A stretch of 45,529 bases of DNA from an uncultured Clostridia bacterium (GCA_944349655.1 CALVNL010000012.1:1-45529); one strand, 5' to 3'; shown: positions 8,040 to 17,489, counted from the first letter of the stretch. Translations and numbers: made by a program. Notes: generated by a model not told the origin, from the sequence alone.

Positions 8040-9983
8040 ATGCCGCATTCTACAGGCTCGATGAGAAAGAAAAACAGTTGCAATATCGGCGGACAAGCCG
8101 TCTTAGAAGGAGTTATGATGCGGGGGGAAGGCTCCATGGCTACCGCCGTACGTTCTTCCGACGGCGAAATTTTATTGGAAAGTTCCCGTTTTACTCCTCT
8201 CAAGCAAAAAAGTAAACTTTACGGCGTACCGATTATCAGAGGTATAGTCAGTTTTGCCAAGTCCATGGTGGACGGTATTAAACTCATAAACCGCAGCGCC
8301 GAAGTATTCGGAGCCGAGGAAGGCGAACCCGGTAAATTCGAAAAATGGCTTGCCAGGAAGTTCAAAGTCGATATTATGAACGTCGTCCTCGTCATAGGAG
8401 TGGTGCTTGGATTGCTTCTGAGCATAGGGCTTTTCGTTATTTTGCCCCAGCTTGCGGCGACGGGAATTTTTGCTTTAGCTAAACTCGATTCTTCGGGGTT
8501 CGGAATGAGCGTTGTTTACAATCTTATCGCCGGGTTTATCCGAATGGCGATTTTTATACTTTATTTGGTGCTTGTCAGCCTGATGAAAGACGTCAACAGG
8601 CTGTTCCGTTATCACGGAGCCGAGCATAAGACCATTTCCTGTTACGAAAAGGGTTTGCCGCTTACCGTGGAGAACGCCCGCACGATGACTACCGTGCACG
8701 ACCGTTGCGGTACCACCTTTATGTTTATCGTTATGGCTTTTTCCATATTGTTCTTTTCGGTATTTCCCGTGGAACTTCTCGCAGGAGGGGGAAAGGTAGT
8801 CAATTTTATTCTGAGAGTTCTGAGCCGTATAATAATGATACCCGTTGTGGCGGGAATATCGTACGAATTTCTGAAACTGTTCGCCCGTTACGACAATGCG
8901 TTTACGAAAATCTGCAAAGCTCCCGGGCTGTGGCTTCAGAAACTGACCACCAAAGAACCCGACGACTCTATGCTGGAAGTGGCTATAGCCGCTTTCAACG
9001 AAGTGCTTTTACTGGAAAGCGACAAGGAGTACCCGACCAAGACCTTCCCTACCTTTTCCACTGTGGAAAAGACGGTGGCGGTATTCGGAGATAAATTAGG
9101 CGATAAAAACGAAGCCGAACTTATAGTTATGTTCCTTACGGAGGCAAAGACCCGTTCCGAACTTTACGACGGACGGAAAGTGCCTACGGAGAAATACAAA
9201 CTCGGAGAAAAACTTGTAGAACGCAGGAAAAAAGGCGCGCCTTTGCAATACGTTCTCGGCACGACTTGTTTTTACGGGTTGGATTTCCGAACCGACAGCC
9301 GCGCGCTGATTCCGAGGTTCGATACCGAGTACGTTGCGGAAGCCGTGTTGAAAGAAGCGGCTCGTTACGAAAATCCCGAAATTCTCGATTTATGCACGGG
9401 AAGCGGAGCTATAGCCATAGCCGTAGCCAAAAACGTCAAATGCCGAATGACGGCTACCGACGTGTCGGCGGACGCAGTGAGTTTATGCAAAGAAAACGCC
9501 GAGCTTTTGGGAGCGGAAGTCGAAGTTTTGCAAGGAAGTCTTTTTGCTCCCGTCAAAAAGAGAAAATTCGATATAATAGTCTCCAATCCGCCTTATATTC
9601 AGTCGGGAGCGATAGCGGGACTGGATAAGGAAGTGCGGGACTACGAACCGCATATCGCTTTGGACGGCGGACCCGACGGACTGGATTTTTACAGGGATAT
9701 AACCTCAAAAGCGGGCAAATATCTGAAAGACGACGGAGTTCTGATACTGGAAGCGGGAGCGGGACAAGCCGAACTCATAGCGCAAATGCTGGACGGTTAC
9801 GAAGTAAGTTTCGCTTGCGATCTGAACGAACCGCCGATAAAAAGAGCGGTTATCGCCAAAAAGAATGCTGCGGATATTGCAGAAGAAAGCGTTGAGGAAG
9901 AGTTTACCGTTTCGGACAAGGGAGCGGATAAGGAAGCGGAAAAGCTTTCCGTGGAAGAAAACGGGGCGAAAGAGGAGGAATAA
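8040..9983 (+). CDS. prmC: Fusion of DUF1385 (YqhQ-like) membrane protein with PrmC release-factor methyltransferase
   Basis: A 647-residue two-part protein. Residues about 16-325 are a DUF1385/YqhQ domain: [14 protein letters not shown] near the N-terminus, hydrophobic segments about 120-150 and 165-190, the motif [14 protein letters not shown], and CGTTFMF opening another membrane segment. Residues about 340-620 are PrmC, which methylates the glutamine of the release-factor GGQ motif using S-adenosylmethionine. It has the helical N-terminal part, the cofactor loop [13 protein letters not shown], and the catalytic NPPY at 516-519. A short acidic tail follows. The two domains are usually separate neighbouring genes in Clostridia; here one frame runs through both, which would tether the methyltransferase to the membrane. 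The start is uncertain: ATG 8040 or ATG 8061 (giving [11 protein letters not shown], closer to family length), neither with a clear ribosome site. prfA, encoding its substrate, follows directly. Confidence 0.9.
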   Translation: MPHSTGSMRKKNSCNIGGQAVLEGVMMRGEGSMATAVRSSDGEILLESSRFTPLKQKSKLYGVPIIRGIVSFAKSMVDGIKLINRSAEVFGAEEGEPGKFEKWLARKFKVDIMNVVLVIGVVLGLLLSIGLFVILPQLAATGIFALAKLDSSGFGMSVVYNLIAGFIRMAIFILYLVLVSLMKDVNRLFRYHGAEHKTISCYEKGLPLTVENARTMTTVHDRCGTTFMFIVMAFSILFFSVFPVELLAGGGKVVNFILRVLSRIIMIPVVAGISYEFLKLFARYDNAFTKICKAPGLWLQKLTTKEPDDSMLEVAIAAFNEVLLLESDKEYPTKTFPTFSTVEKTVAVFGDKLGDKNEAELIVMFLTEAKTRSELYDGRKVPTEKYKLGEKLVERRKKGAPLQYVLGTTCFYGLDFRTDSRALIPRFDTEYVAEAVLKEAARYENPEILDLCTGSGAIAIAVAKNVKCRMTATDVSADAVSLCKENAELLGAEVEVLQGSLFAPVKKRKFDIIVSNPPYIQSGAIAGLDKEVRDYEPHIALDGGPDGLDFYRDITSKAGKYLKDDGVLILEAGAGQAELIAQMLDGYEVSFACDLNEPPIKRAVIAKKNAADIAEESVEEEFTVSDKGADKEAEKLSVEENGAKEEE

Positions 9984-9984
9984 A

Positions 9985-11052
9985 GTGTTTGAAAGACTTG
10001 CGGCGATGAAAGAAAGGTTCGAAAAACTCAACGAACTTATAGCCGATCCCGAAGTTATGGCGAAAAGAGAGGAGTGGCAGAAACTGGTAAAGGAACACGC
10101 CTTGCTGCAACCCGTCGTGGACGAGTACGAACGTTATCTCAAGAACGAGTCCGATATGGAAGAGTGTAAAATTCTTATGTCGGGCGAAGACAAGGAGATG
10201 GCGGATTTTGCCGAAAGCGAATATTACGAACTCAAGGAAAACGGCGAAAAAATTATTTCCGAGCTGAAAATTCTTTTGCTTCCGAAAGACCCTATGGACG
10301 ACAAAAACGTTATTATAGAAATAAGAGCGGGAGCAGGCGGCGACGAGGCGGCTTTGTTCGGAATGGAACTTTTTAGAATGTATCACCGTTTTGCCGAGCG
10401 TCTGAGATGGAAAATAGAGGATATCGACGTCAACGAAACCGAACTCGGAGGGCTTAAGGACGCCACTTTTATGATAAAGGGGCAGGGCGCTTACAGTAAA
10501 ATGAAATACGAAAGCGGAGTCCACAGAGTTCAGAGAGTGCCCGAGACCGAGTCGCAAGGCAGAGTGCATACTTCCACCATAACGGTGGCGGTTTTACCCG
10601 AAGCCGAGGAAGTGGACTTCGAGATTAACGAAAAAGATCTCAAGATAGACACTTACCGCAGCGGCGGAGCGGGAGGTCAGCACATCAACAAAACCGACAG
10701 CGCAGTCCGTATGACGCACCTTCCGACGGGGATAGTGGTGGCTTGCCAGGACGAAAGAAGCCAGATAAAGAACAGGGAAAAAGCCATGAGGGTATTAAAA
10801 AGCCGTCTTTACGACTATTATCAGAGTCAGAAAGACGCCGAATACGCCGCCAACCGCCGTATGCAGGTAGGGACGGGCGACAGAAGCGAAAGGATAAGAA
10901 CCTACAATTATCCGCAGGGCAGGGTTACAGACCATCGTATAGGACTTACCGTCTATAACCTGCCGCAATTTCTGGACGGGGATATGTTCCAGGTCATAGA
11001 AGCCCTGGCTCTCGCAGACCAGAACGCAAAACTCAGCAAAATGGAATCTTAA
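9985..11052 (+). CDS. prfA: Peptide chain release factor 1
   Basis: Recognises UAA/UAG and triggers peptide release on the ribosome. I place the start at GTG 9985: GAGGAGGAA lies just upstream, and the resulting N-terminus [18 protein letters not shown] and 355-residue length match the family. The GGQ motif that reaches the peptidyl-transferase centre is at 230-232, within [16 protein letters not shown]. The codon-recognition region carries [12 protein letters not shown], where RF1 proteins have PxT. The start lies one base after the stop of the prmC fusion gene, whose product should modify Gln232, so the pair is translationally linked. Confidence 0.97.
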   Translation: MFERLAAMKERFEKLNELIADPEVMAKREEWQKLVKEHALLQPVVDEYERYLKNESDMEECKILMSGEDKEMADFAESEYYELKENGEKIISELKILLLPKDPMDDKNVIIEIRAGAGGDEAALFGMELFRMYHRFAERLRWKIEDIDVNETELGGLKDATFMIKGQGAYSKMKYESGVHRVQRVPETESQGRVHTSTITVAVLPEAEEVDFEINEKDLKIDTYRSGGAGGQHINKTDSAVRMTHLPTGIVVACQDERSQIKNREKAMRVLKSRLYDYYQSQKDAEYAANRRMQVGTGDRSERIRTYNYPQGRVTDHRIGLTVYNLPQFLDGDMFQVIEALALADQNAKLSKMES

Positions 11053-11068
11053 CGCACAGGAGGGTGTT

Positions 11069-12478
11069 ATGGCATTAACCAACGACGTTTTTTTAAGTCA
11101 GAAATATCATATTCTGGAAGAACACAGTTACAATTACGAATTGCAGGACGTCAAAGAACCGCAGCTTTTCCGTAATTTTTTCGATTACACGTCCATTCCT
11201 AAAGTTGCTTTCAACTTCCGTAACGTACCTCTTAACTGTCCGGAAGAAATCTGGATAACCGACACCACTTTCCGCGACGGGCAGCAATCCCGTTCTCCTT
11301 ATACCGCAGAGCAGATAGTGGATTTATTCAAAATGCTCCATAAACTCGGCGGACCGAAAGGAATCGTTCGTCAGAGCGAATTTTTCCTCTACAGCGAAAA
11401 AGACCGCAAAGCGGTGGAAATGTGTCAGAATTTAGGCTACGAATTCCCCGAAGTTACGAGCTGGATAAGGGCTAACGAAAAGGATTTTCAGTTAGTCAAG
11501 AGTATGGGCGTTAAGGAAACGGGGATACTCGTGTCCTGTTCCGACTACCATATTTTCAAAAAAATGAACCTTACGAGAAAACAGGCGTTGGATAAATATC
11601 TCGGTATAATCAAAGCAGCCCTCGACGCCGGTATCCGTCCGAGGTGTCATTTCGAAGACATAACGAGGGCGGACTATTACGGTTTCGTCATACCTTTCGC
11701 AAACGAACTCAAACGTCTGATGGACGAGAGCGGAATACCCATAAAAATCCGTTGCTGCGATACTCTCGGTTACGGTATTACATATCCCGGCGTGTCCCTC
11801 CCGAGAAGCGTGCAGGGGATAGTTTACGGACTGAAACATTATGCGGAGATACCCTCGGCATTGATAGAATGGCACGGACACAACGATTTTTATAAAGCCG
11901 TCGTCAACGCCACCACTTCCTGGTTGTACGGGGCGAGCGGAGTCAACTGTTCTCTCCTCGGCATAGGGGAACGTACCGGCAACTGCCCGTTGGAAGCCAT
12001 GGCGATAGAATACGCTTCCATAAAGGGAACCACCGACGGAATGGATTTATCGGTTATAACCGACATAGCGAGGTATTTCGAAAAGGAACTTGATTACGTC
12101 ATACCGCCGCAGACGCCCTTTGTGGGTAAGAATTTCAACACCACCCGAGCCGGAATCCACGCCGACGGACTGTTGAAAGACGAGGAAATATATAATATAT
12201 TCGATACCGAGACCATACTTAACAGAAAAGCCTCCGTCGCCGTGGACAATTACAGCGGACTGGCGGGCATCGCTTACTGGTTCAACGCCTACTTCAATCT
12301 GCCAGAGGTCAATAAGGTGGACAAGAAAGACCCGATAGTCGCCAAGATGAAGGAACTGGTGGACGCCGAATACGCCGCAGGACGCACTACGGCGATGAGC
12401 GACTACGAACTCAAACAATTCGTGAAAGACCTCGATATGGACTTTTACCGCAAACTGAAATATCTTTCGCAAAATTAA
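11069..12478 (+). CDS. DRE-TIM metallolyase of the isopropylmalate/homocitrate/Re-citrate synthase family
   Basis: A 469-residue enzyme that should condense acetyl-CoA with a 2-oxoacid. The TIM-barrel core has the metal/catalytic motif DTTFRDGQQS near residues 64-73 (normally D-x-R-[DE]), RCHFEDITRAD near 190, and the metal-binding WHGHND at 268-273. GERTGNCPLEA follows near 300. After the barrel come only about 110 residues, without the leucine-binding regulatory domain of classical LeuA. No leuB, leuC or leuD lies nearby. That fits homocitrate synthase-like or Re-type citrate synthase proteins of anaerobes better than a leucine-pathway enzyme, but sequence alone does not settle the substrate. 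The ribosome site is AGGAGGG. The gene follows prfA by 16 bases. Confidence 0.75.
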   Translation: MALTNDVFLSQKYHILEEHSYNYELQDVKEPQLFRNFFDYTSIPKVAFNFRNVPLNCPEEIWITDTTFRDGQQSRSPYTAEQIVDLFKMLHKLGGPKGIVRQSEFFLYSEKDRKAVEMCQNLGYEFPEVTSWIRANEKDFQLVKSMGVKETGILVSCSDYHIFKKMNLTRKQALDKYLGIIKAALDAGIRPRCHFEDITRADYYGFVIPFANELKRLMDESGIPIKIRCCDTLGYGITYPGVSLPRSVQGIVYGLKHYAEIPSALIEWHGHNDFYKAVVNATTSWLYGASGVNCSLLGIGERTGNCPLEAMAIEYASIKGTTDGMDLSVITDIARYFEKELDYVIPPQTPFVGKNFNTTRAGIHADGLLKDEEIYNIFDTETILNRKASVAVDNYSGLAGIAYWFNAYFNLPEVNKVDKKDPIVAKMKELVDAEYAAGRTTAMSDYELKQFVKDLDMDFYRKLKYLSQN

Positions 12479-12489
12479 CCTTTCGGGTA

Positions 12490-12518
12490 TTGTGAAAAGC
12501 CGTTTGCTGTGTTACAAT
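12490..12518 (+). promoter_or_regulatory. Promoter of the P-loop/thrC/trpS operon
   Basis: -35 TTGTGA (12490-12495), 17-bp spacer, -10 TACAAT (12513-12518). The predicted start is near 12525, with AAAGGAG before the ATG at 12558. Confidence 0.7.
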
Positions 12519-12557
12519 AATATCGATAATTAAATTTAACCGTTAAAGGAGATTTAT

Positions 12558-12968
12558 ATGATAAAGATTATTTACGGAGCCAAAGGAAGCGGAAAAACCA
12601 AGAGAATCCTCGACAGCGCCGAAGTCGCTTTAAGGACTACCAAAGGCGACGTGGTTTTCCTTGCGGCTACCAGCCGTTACAGAATGGAAATTAAACCTCA
12701 GATACGTTTTATCGATACCGTCAGCGAAGGTATCGGTTCCAAAGACGCCCTTATAGGGTTCCTGAAAGGCTTGCTTTGCGGCAATTACGATATAGAATAC
12801 ATTTTCATCGACGGGTTCTACAAAATGATGGGAGTGGACCTTTTCGACCCGTCGGTTGCGGAATTTTTCTTAGCATTGGAACAGCTTTCCGATAACGTGA
12901 ATTTCGTTCTGACTGTGTCCTGTGACAAGGAAGAAATGCCTGCGTTTATCGCAAAATACGTGGACTGA
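12558..12968 (+). CDS. Small P-loop ATP-binding protein
   Basis: A 136-residue protein with a Walker A loop GAKGSGKT at residues 7-14 and a Walker B-like strand YIFIDGF near 92. It is too short to be a full motor or kinase I can name. Similar short proteins in Clostridia are often auto-labelled as PilT or ATPase, which I do not trust: no secretion or pilus motifs are seen. It is the first gene of the operon, with thrC starting 10 bases after its stop. A role in threonine or tryptophan metabolism is not implied by the fold. Confidence 0.75.
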   Translation: MIKIIYGAKGSGKTKRILDSAEVALRTTKGDVVFLAATSRYRMEIKPQIRFIDTVSEGIGSKDALIGFLKGLLCGNYDIEYIFIDGFYKMMGVDLFDPSVAEFFLALEQLSDNVNFVLTVSCDKEEMPAFIAKYVD

Positions 12969-12978
12969 CGGAGGAACA

Positions 12979-14469
12979 ATGGAGTTTTTCAGCACGAGAG
13001 GAGCCGGTCCCGTAAGCGGGGCGCAGGCCATTATCGACGGAATAGCCAAGGACGGCGGGCTTTATGTCCCGTCGTCCTTTCCTAAAATTACGACGGAAGA
13101 TTTACGGGATTTAGCCCAACTGGAGTACTACGAAAGGGCGGCGTACGTAATGAGTCTTTACCTTACCGATTTCGACTACGAACAGTTAAGGGAATTTGCC
13201 AAAAAAGCGTACGACCGTTTCGACGGAGATCCCGCGCCTTTGGTAAAGGTGGACGACGACACGTTTATTCTGGAACTCTGGCACGGACCGACCCTTGCCT
13301 TCAAGGATATAGCGCTTACGATGCTTCCTTATCTTATGACTTCCGCAAAAACCCGTCTCGGCGACAAGAGCAAGACTCTTGTGTTGGTTGCCACCAGCGG
13401 AGACACGGGAAAAGCGGCATTGGAAGGATTCAAGGATGTGGAGGGGACGGAGATTATAGTCCTTTATCCCGAAGACGGCGTCAGCGATATGCAGAAAAAA
13501 CAAATGATAACCACCGAAGGCGGCAACGTTCACGTGGTGGGTATAAAGGGGAATTTCGACGACGCTCAAAGAGCCGTCAAAAAGATTTTCGCAAGCAAGG
13601 AAACGAACGAAAAACTCGCAGCCATGGGGTACGAACTCAGTTCGGCAAACTCTATAAATTTCGGCAGACTGGTGCCGCAGATAGTTTACTATATATCTTC
13701 TTACGTCGATTTGATGGCGGCGGACATCGTGGACGAAGGGCAGGAAATAAATTTCGTGGTGCCCAGCGGCAATTTCGGGAACATCTTAGCCGGTTATTAC
13801 GCCAAGAAAATGGGCTTGCCGATCAAGCAGCTGATTGTGGCAAGCAACAAAAACAACGTCTTGACGGAGTTTTTCACAAGCGGCGTTTACGACGCCAACA
13901 GGGAGTTCTTCAAGACCATGAGTCCTTCTATGGACATACTGGTAAGTAGCAATCTCGAAAGACTTTTATATGAACTCGGTTCCCGCAATCCCGATTACGT
14001 CAAGAGTCTTATGGCTAAACTTTCCGACGGGGGATATTACACTGTGGACGAGGACGACCTTTACGACAAACTGCCCGAGTTTATAGGTTACTTCTCCACC
14101 GAGGAGGAAACCGCCGAAGTTATCGACAACTTTTTCGATGAGTACGGATATCTTTTAGATCCTCATACGGCGGTAGCGGTCAGCGCTTTGTTCAAATACA
14201 TAGGCGAAACGCTGGACAGCGATACGCCCACAGTGGTGGTCAGCACCGCAAATCCTTATAAGTTCCCGCAGAGCGTTTACCGCTCGGTCGCACACGCAGA
14301 GGAAGAGGACGCCGAAAAGGCAATAAAGAAACTCAACGCTTTCAGCGCGGCGGAGATACCTGCGGCTATTTCGGGATTGAAGGACAAGAAAATCCTTCAC
14401 GACAAAACGGTGGAAGTAGCGGATATAGAACAAACCGTACTGGATATAATCGGGAGCAAGCAATGTTAG
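12979..14469 (+). CDS. thrC: Threonine synthase
   Basis: PLP enzyme converting O-phospho-L-homoserine to L-threonine, the last step of threonine synthesis. The start at ATG 12979 has GGAGGAAC upstream and gives MEFFSTRGAGPVSGAQAII, matching the family N-terminus, and 496 residues. The PLP lysine is Lys109 in ELWHGPTLAFKD. ATSGDTGKAAL, which contacts the cofactor phosphate, and the ...SANSINFGRL substrate motif are present. The last seven bases overlap trpS, so translation of the two is coupled. Confidence 0.97.
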   Translation: MEFFSTRGAGPVSGAQAIIDGIAKDGGLYVPSSFPKITTEDLRDLAQLEYYERAAYVMSLYLTDFDYEQLREFAKKAYDRFDGDPAPLVKVDDDTFILELWHGPTLAFKDIALTMLPYLMTSAKTRLGDKSKTLVLVATSGDTGKAALEGFKDVEGTEIIVLYPEDGVSDMQKKQMITTEGGNVHVVGIKGNFDDAQRAVKKIFASKETNEKLAAMGYELSSANSINFGRLVPQIVYYISSYVDLMAADIVDEGQEINFVVPSGNFGNILAGYYAKKMGLPIKQLIVASNKNNVLTEFFTSGVYDANREFFKTMSPSMDILVSSNLERLLYELGSRNPDYVKSLMAKLSDGGYYTVDEDDLYDKLPEFIGYFSTEEETAEVIDNFFDEYGYLLDPHTAVAVSALFKYIGETLDSDTPTVVVSTANPYKFPQSVYRSVAHAEEEDAEKAIKKLNAFSAAEIPAAISGLKDKKILHDKTVEVADIEQTVLDIIGSKQC

Positions 14470-15464
14470 GAGACAAGAAAGTAGTATACAGCGCCGTTCA
14501 GCCTACGGGGTGCATCACTCTCGGGAATTTTCTCGGAGCCATCAATAACTGGCTCAAGATGACCGACGATTTTCTTTCGATATTCGCAATAGCCGATCTG
14601 CACGCTCTTACCGTAAGACAAAATCCCGCCGAATACCGCCAGAGGGCGATGAGTTTCTTTGCGCAGTATCTCGCCTGCGGACTTGACCCGTCCAAAAGCA
14701 TACTTTATTTTCAGTCGCACGTTCCGCAGCACGCAGAGCTTACCTGGATACTGAATTGTTTTACTTACGTAGGCGAAACGGGGCGTATGACCCAGTTCAA
14801 GGACAAGAGCGCAAAACACGCCGACAACATCAATATGGGACTTATGGACTATCCCGTACTTATGGCGTCGGATATTCTTTTGTATCAGGCGGACTACGTT
14901 CCCGTGGGCGTGGACCAGAAACAGCATCTCGAACTTACCAGGGATATAGCCATAAGGTTTAATAATCTCTATTCTCCCACGTTTACCGTCCCCGAACCGT
15001 ATATCGCAAAACAGGGCGCAAAGATTTTTTCCTTACAACAGCCGGGACAGAAAATGAGTAAGTCCGACCCCGACCCCAACGGATATATCAACCTGATAGA
15101 CCCTCCCGACGTCATCGCCAGGAAATTCAAAAGAGCGGTGACCGACTGCGACGGAAAAATAATATTCGACGAAGAGAACAAACCCGGAGTCAGCAACCTT
15201 CTGACCATTCTCGCTACGGTGACCGACAGAACCGTGGACAGCGTGATAAGCGATTTCGAAGGGAAAGGGTATGCCGAACTGAAACAGGCGGTGGCGGACG
15301 CGGTCATCGAAAAACTCCGTCCCATTCAGGAAAACTATAACCGTCTTGTCAAGGACAAGGCCTACCTTACCGAAGTATATAAGGACGGGGCGCAGAAAGC
15401 TGCAAAAATCGCTTCCCGCACGTTAAGCAAAGTATATCGCAAAGTCGGACTTGTGGAGGGTTGA
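14463..15464 (+). CDS. trpS: Tryptophanyl-tRNA synthetase
   Basis: Class Ic synthetase that charges tRNA-Trp, 333 residues, the usual bacterial length. The first ATP-binding signature is PTGCITLGN near residues 11-19, corresponding to the HIGH motif; TLGN is normal for TrpS. The second is KMSKSDPDPNG near 195. No T-box leader is present because it sits inside the operon, overlapping thrC by seven bases. Its stop codon shares one base with the next gene's ATG. Confidence 0.97.
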   Translation: MLGDKKVVYSAVQPTGCITLGNFLGAINNWLKMTDDFLSIFAIADLHALTVRQNPAEYRQRAMSFFAQYLACGLDPSKSILYFQSHVPQHAELTWILNCFTYVGETGRMTQFKDKSAKHADNINMGLMDYPVLMASDILLYQADYVPVGVDQKQHLELTRDIAIRFNNLYSPTFTVPEPYIAKQGAKIFSLQQPGQKMSKSDPDPNGYINLIDPPDVIARKFKRAVTDCDGKIIFDEENKPGVSNLLTILATVTDRTVDSVISDFEGKGYAELKQAVADAVIEKLRPIQENYNRLVKDKAYLTEVYKDGAQKAAKIASRTLSKVYRKVGLVEG

Positions 15465-16321
15465 TGTTCGGATACGTAGTCATCGACAAGCCGAATATAC
15501 TTATAAAGGATTACAACACTTACAGGGCGTATTACTGCGGACTGTGTAAATCCATAGGAAAAGTCAGCGGACAGCTTATGCGGTTCACGCTCAACTACGA
15601 CATAGTATTATTGGCGCTTTTGGGGCATAATTACGAGGAACTCGATCCCGTATTCAAGGAAGGGCATTGTATAGCACACCCCGTTGGACCCAAACGCACG
15701 TATGTGGAAGATAATCCCGTTTTGCAGAGGATAGCCGATATAAACGCTATTTTGGCATACTATAAATTACTGGACGACGTGATAGACGAAGGGAAACACC
15801 GTTCGTTGAAGAACGCGTTGAAGCCCGTTTACAAAAAAGCCGCCGCAAGGCAAAAGGCTTTCGACCAAGCGGTAAAAAACGGTTACGAAAGGCTTCGCAG
15901 AAACGAAAAAGAGAATTCCTCGCTTACGGTATGCGCCGAGTGTTTCGGAAGTATGCTTATGGCGGCGGGGGACGCATTGACGGAAAAATGCGACGTTCTT
16001 TTACGTGAATTTTTGTTTTATACGGGGAAGTGGATATACGTTATCGACGCTTACGACGACATAAAAAAGGATTTTAACAAGAATTTCAATCCGTTTTTAA
16101 GAGACGTTAAAGTTTTGGACGATAAATTTTTTAATGAAGCGGAAGCGGTTGCAAGGCAGATAACGTACGATTGTATAGAAAAAATAACCGATTGTTATAA
16201 TCGTATGGAGATAAAAGTCAGCGAAGGACCTTTATCGAATATTGTTTACAGAGGGTTAGCCGAGCGTACCGAGTACGTAATAAAAAAGAGAGGTGAAAAA
16301 TGGCCAAAAATCCGTTTGTAG
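15464..16321 (+). CDS. DUF5685 family protein with two Asp-rich motifs
   Basis: A 285-residue, apparently all-helical soluble protein of unknown function. I chose ATG 15464, which overlaps the trpS TGA and has GGAGG four bases upstream, over TTG 15461. The family-typical YYCGLC motif (residues 23-28) is near the N-terminus. Two acidic motifs stand out: DDVIDEGKH (104-112) and DAYDDIKKD (195-203), the latter followed by NPF. Their composition and spacing resemble the DDxxD-type metal/diphosphate sites of squalene/phytoene synthase-like enzymes; this is my inference, not an established assignment. The 3' end overlaps the J-domain-like gene by 22 bases, and the two are likely co-expressed. Confidence 0.75.
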   Translation: MFGYVVIDKPNILIKDYNTYRAYYCGLCKSIGKVSGQLMRFTLNYDIVLLALLGHNYEELDPVFKEGHCIAHPVGPKRTYVEDNPVLQRIADINAILAYYKLLDDVIDEGKHRSLKNALKPVYKKAAARQKAFDQAVKNGYERLRRNEKENSSLTVCAECFGSMLMAAGDALTEKCDVLLREFLFYTGKWIYVIDAYDDIKKDFNKNFNPFLRDVKVLDDKFFNEAEAVARQITYDCIEKITDCYNRMEIKVSEGPLSNIVYRGLAERTEYVIKKRGEKWPKIRL

Positions 16322-16935
16322 TACTGGGAGTAAGCGAAAACTGTACTCAGAACGAACTTTACGAAGCCTATAAGAAAGAAAGGGCGAAATATGCCGATTT
16401 ACGTTTCGAACCGGGAGAGAAAGGCGCGGAAGCCTGCGCGAGGCTGGAAGAAATAGAAGAAGCCTACGCCGAAGCCAATGAAAAACTCCGTTCCAATTTC
16501 GACATAAGCTATACGGGCAACGATTTAAGCGACGCCGACAGGGCGATAAAGGAAGGGAAACTGGACGAAGCGCAAAATATTCTCGACAACTGTCAGAACC
16601 GCACGGCGGAGTGGCATTATCTTCAGTCGGCTATATTCTACCGCAAGAACTGGACCGCGGACGCTTTGAAACAACTGGAATACGCCTGTCAGATGGATCC
16701 TACAAACACTAAGTATTCTCAGGCGAAACAGGCTATGGTTAACCATATTAAAGCCAATTCCCGCGCGCAACAGAACTCTTTTTATAACGGCGACAACAAG
16801 GAGGAGAGGACTTACGTCAATATGAATAATTCCGCTCCGCAAAGGGGTTGTTCTGCCTGCGACTGTTGCTCCAGTTTGATCTGCGCCGATTGCTGCTGCG
16901 AATGTATGGGCGGCGATCTGATTTCCTGTTGCTAA
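16300..16935 (+). CDS. J-domain-like protein without HPD and with a cysteine-rich tail
   Basis: A 211-residue protein. Residues 1-70 follow the J-domain pattern (NPFVVLGVSENCTQNELYEAY, then EIEEAYAEA), but the HPD tripeptide needed to stimulate DnaK is replaced by ADL near residues 34-36. The middle is helical and TPR-like (NILDNCQNRTAEWHYLQSAI, then CQMDP). The last 30 residues contain 11 cysteines in clusters such as CDCC, CCCEC and a terminal CC, suggesting metal binding, thioester lipidation or membrane association. The start has GAGAGGTG upstream and lies inside the DUF5685 gene. Function unknown. A canonical co-chaperone role is unlikely given the missing HPD. Confidence 0.75.
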   Translation: MAKNPFVVLGVSENCTQNELYEAYKKERAKYADLRFEPGEKGAEACARLEEIEEAYAEANEKLRSNFDISYTGNDLSDADRAIKEGKLDEAQNILDNCQNRTAEWHYLQSAIFYRKNWTADALKQLEYACQMDPTNTKYSQAKQAMVNHIKANSRAQQNSFYNGDNKEERTYVNMNNSAPQRGCSACDCCSSLICADCCCECMGGDLISCC

Positions 16936-16936
16936 A

Positions 16937-17482
16937 ATGGCGGTAAAAAAAGACATAGGTAAAAGACTGGCTCTTGCCGGAATAGGTACGGCGATTTCTT
17001 TGATTTTCGTCGTGCTTGCCTATTTTATTAAAAATTTAAGCCTTTCCTTTTACGTCCTGAGTGCGGGCGGCGTTATGCTTCCTCTTACCAAAGGTTATTT
17101 CAGGGAAGGTTTTTTGACTGCCGTGGCTGTGAGCGTAGCGGGTTTTTTTATAGTCAACGTATCCATAATTCCTTTCGTTATGGCGAGCGGTTTTTACGTC
17201 GTGGCAAGTATTTTTCTTTACGAAAAAAAATTCAACCGCTGGATAGGGTATGTTATAAAACTTGCTTATTCGGCGGCGGTTTTCTTCGTATGCTATAAGG
17301 TACTTACTCTCATAATGATAGATCTGACCGTTTTTCCCGCGATAGGAAATCTGTCTCCGGCTGCTTTGTACGCCGTTCTGAACGTGATTTTTTCTTTAGC
17401 GTTCATACTTTACGATTTTTTACTGGAAAAGGGTTACGAGTATCTGAAAAAATTGCTTGAAAAACTTTTGAAAAGCAACTGA
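16937..17482 (+). CDS. Polytopic membrane protein of unknown function
   Basis: A 181-residue hydrophobic protein with about five or six membrane segments (for example residues 10-31, 35-50, 60-95, 105-125 and 135-160) and a lysine-rich C-terminal helix (LKKLLEKLLKSN). The size and layout are like small transporter subunits, but no family motif is recognised. The ATG is one base after the previous stop and has no Shine-Dalgarno sequence, so translation probably depends on coupling with the cysteine-tail gene. It is the last gene of the operon and converges on the arsR-like gene. Confidence 0.65.
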   Translation: MAVKKDIGKRLALAGIGTAISLIFVVLAYFIKNLSLSFYVLSAGGVMLPLTKGYFREGFLTAVAVSVAGFFIVNVSIIPFVMASGFYVVASIFLYEKKFNRWIGYVIKLAYSAAVFFVCYKVLTLIMIDLTVFPAIGNLSPAALYAVLNVIFSLAFILYDFLLEKGYEYLKKLLEKLLKSN

Positions 17483-17489
17483 CTTTCAG

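Noticed and set aside
12558..12968. Calling the small P-loop protein a PilT motor
   Set aside because: Only Walker motifs are present; it lacks the size and the secretion-ATPase boxes.
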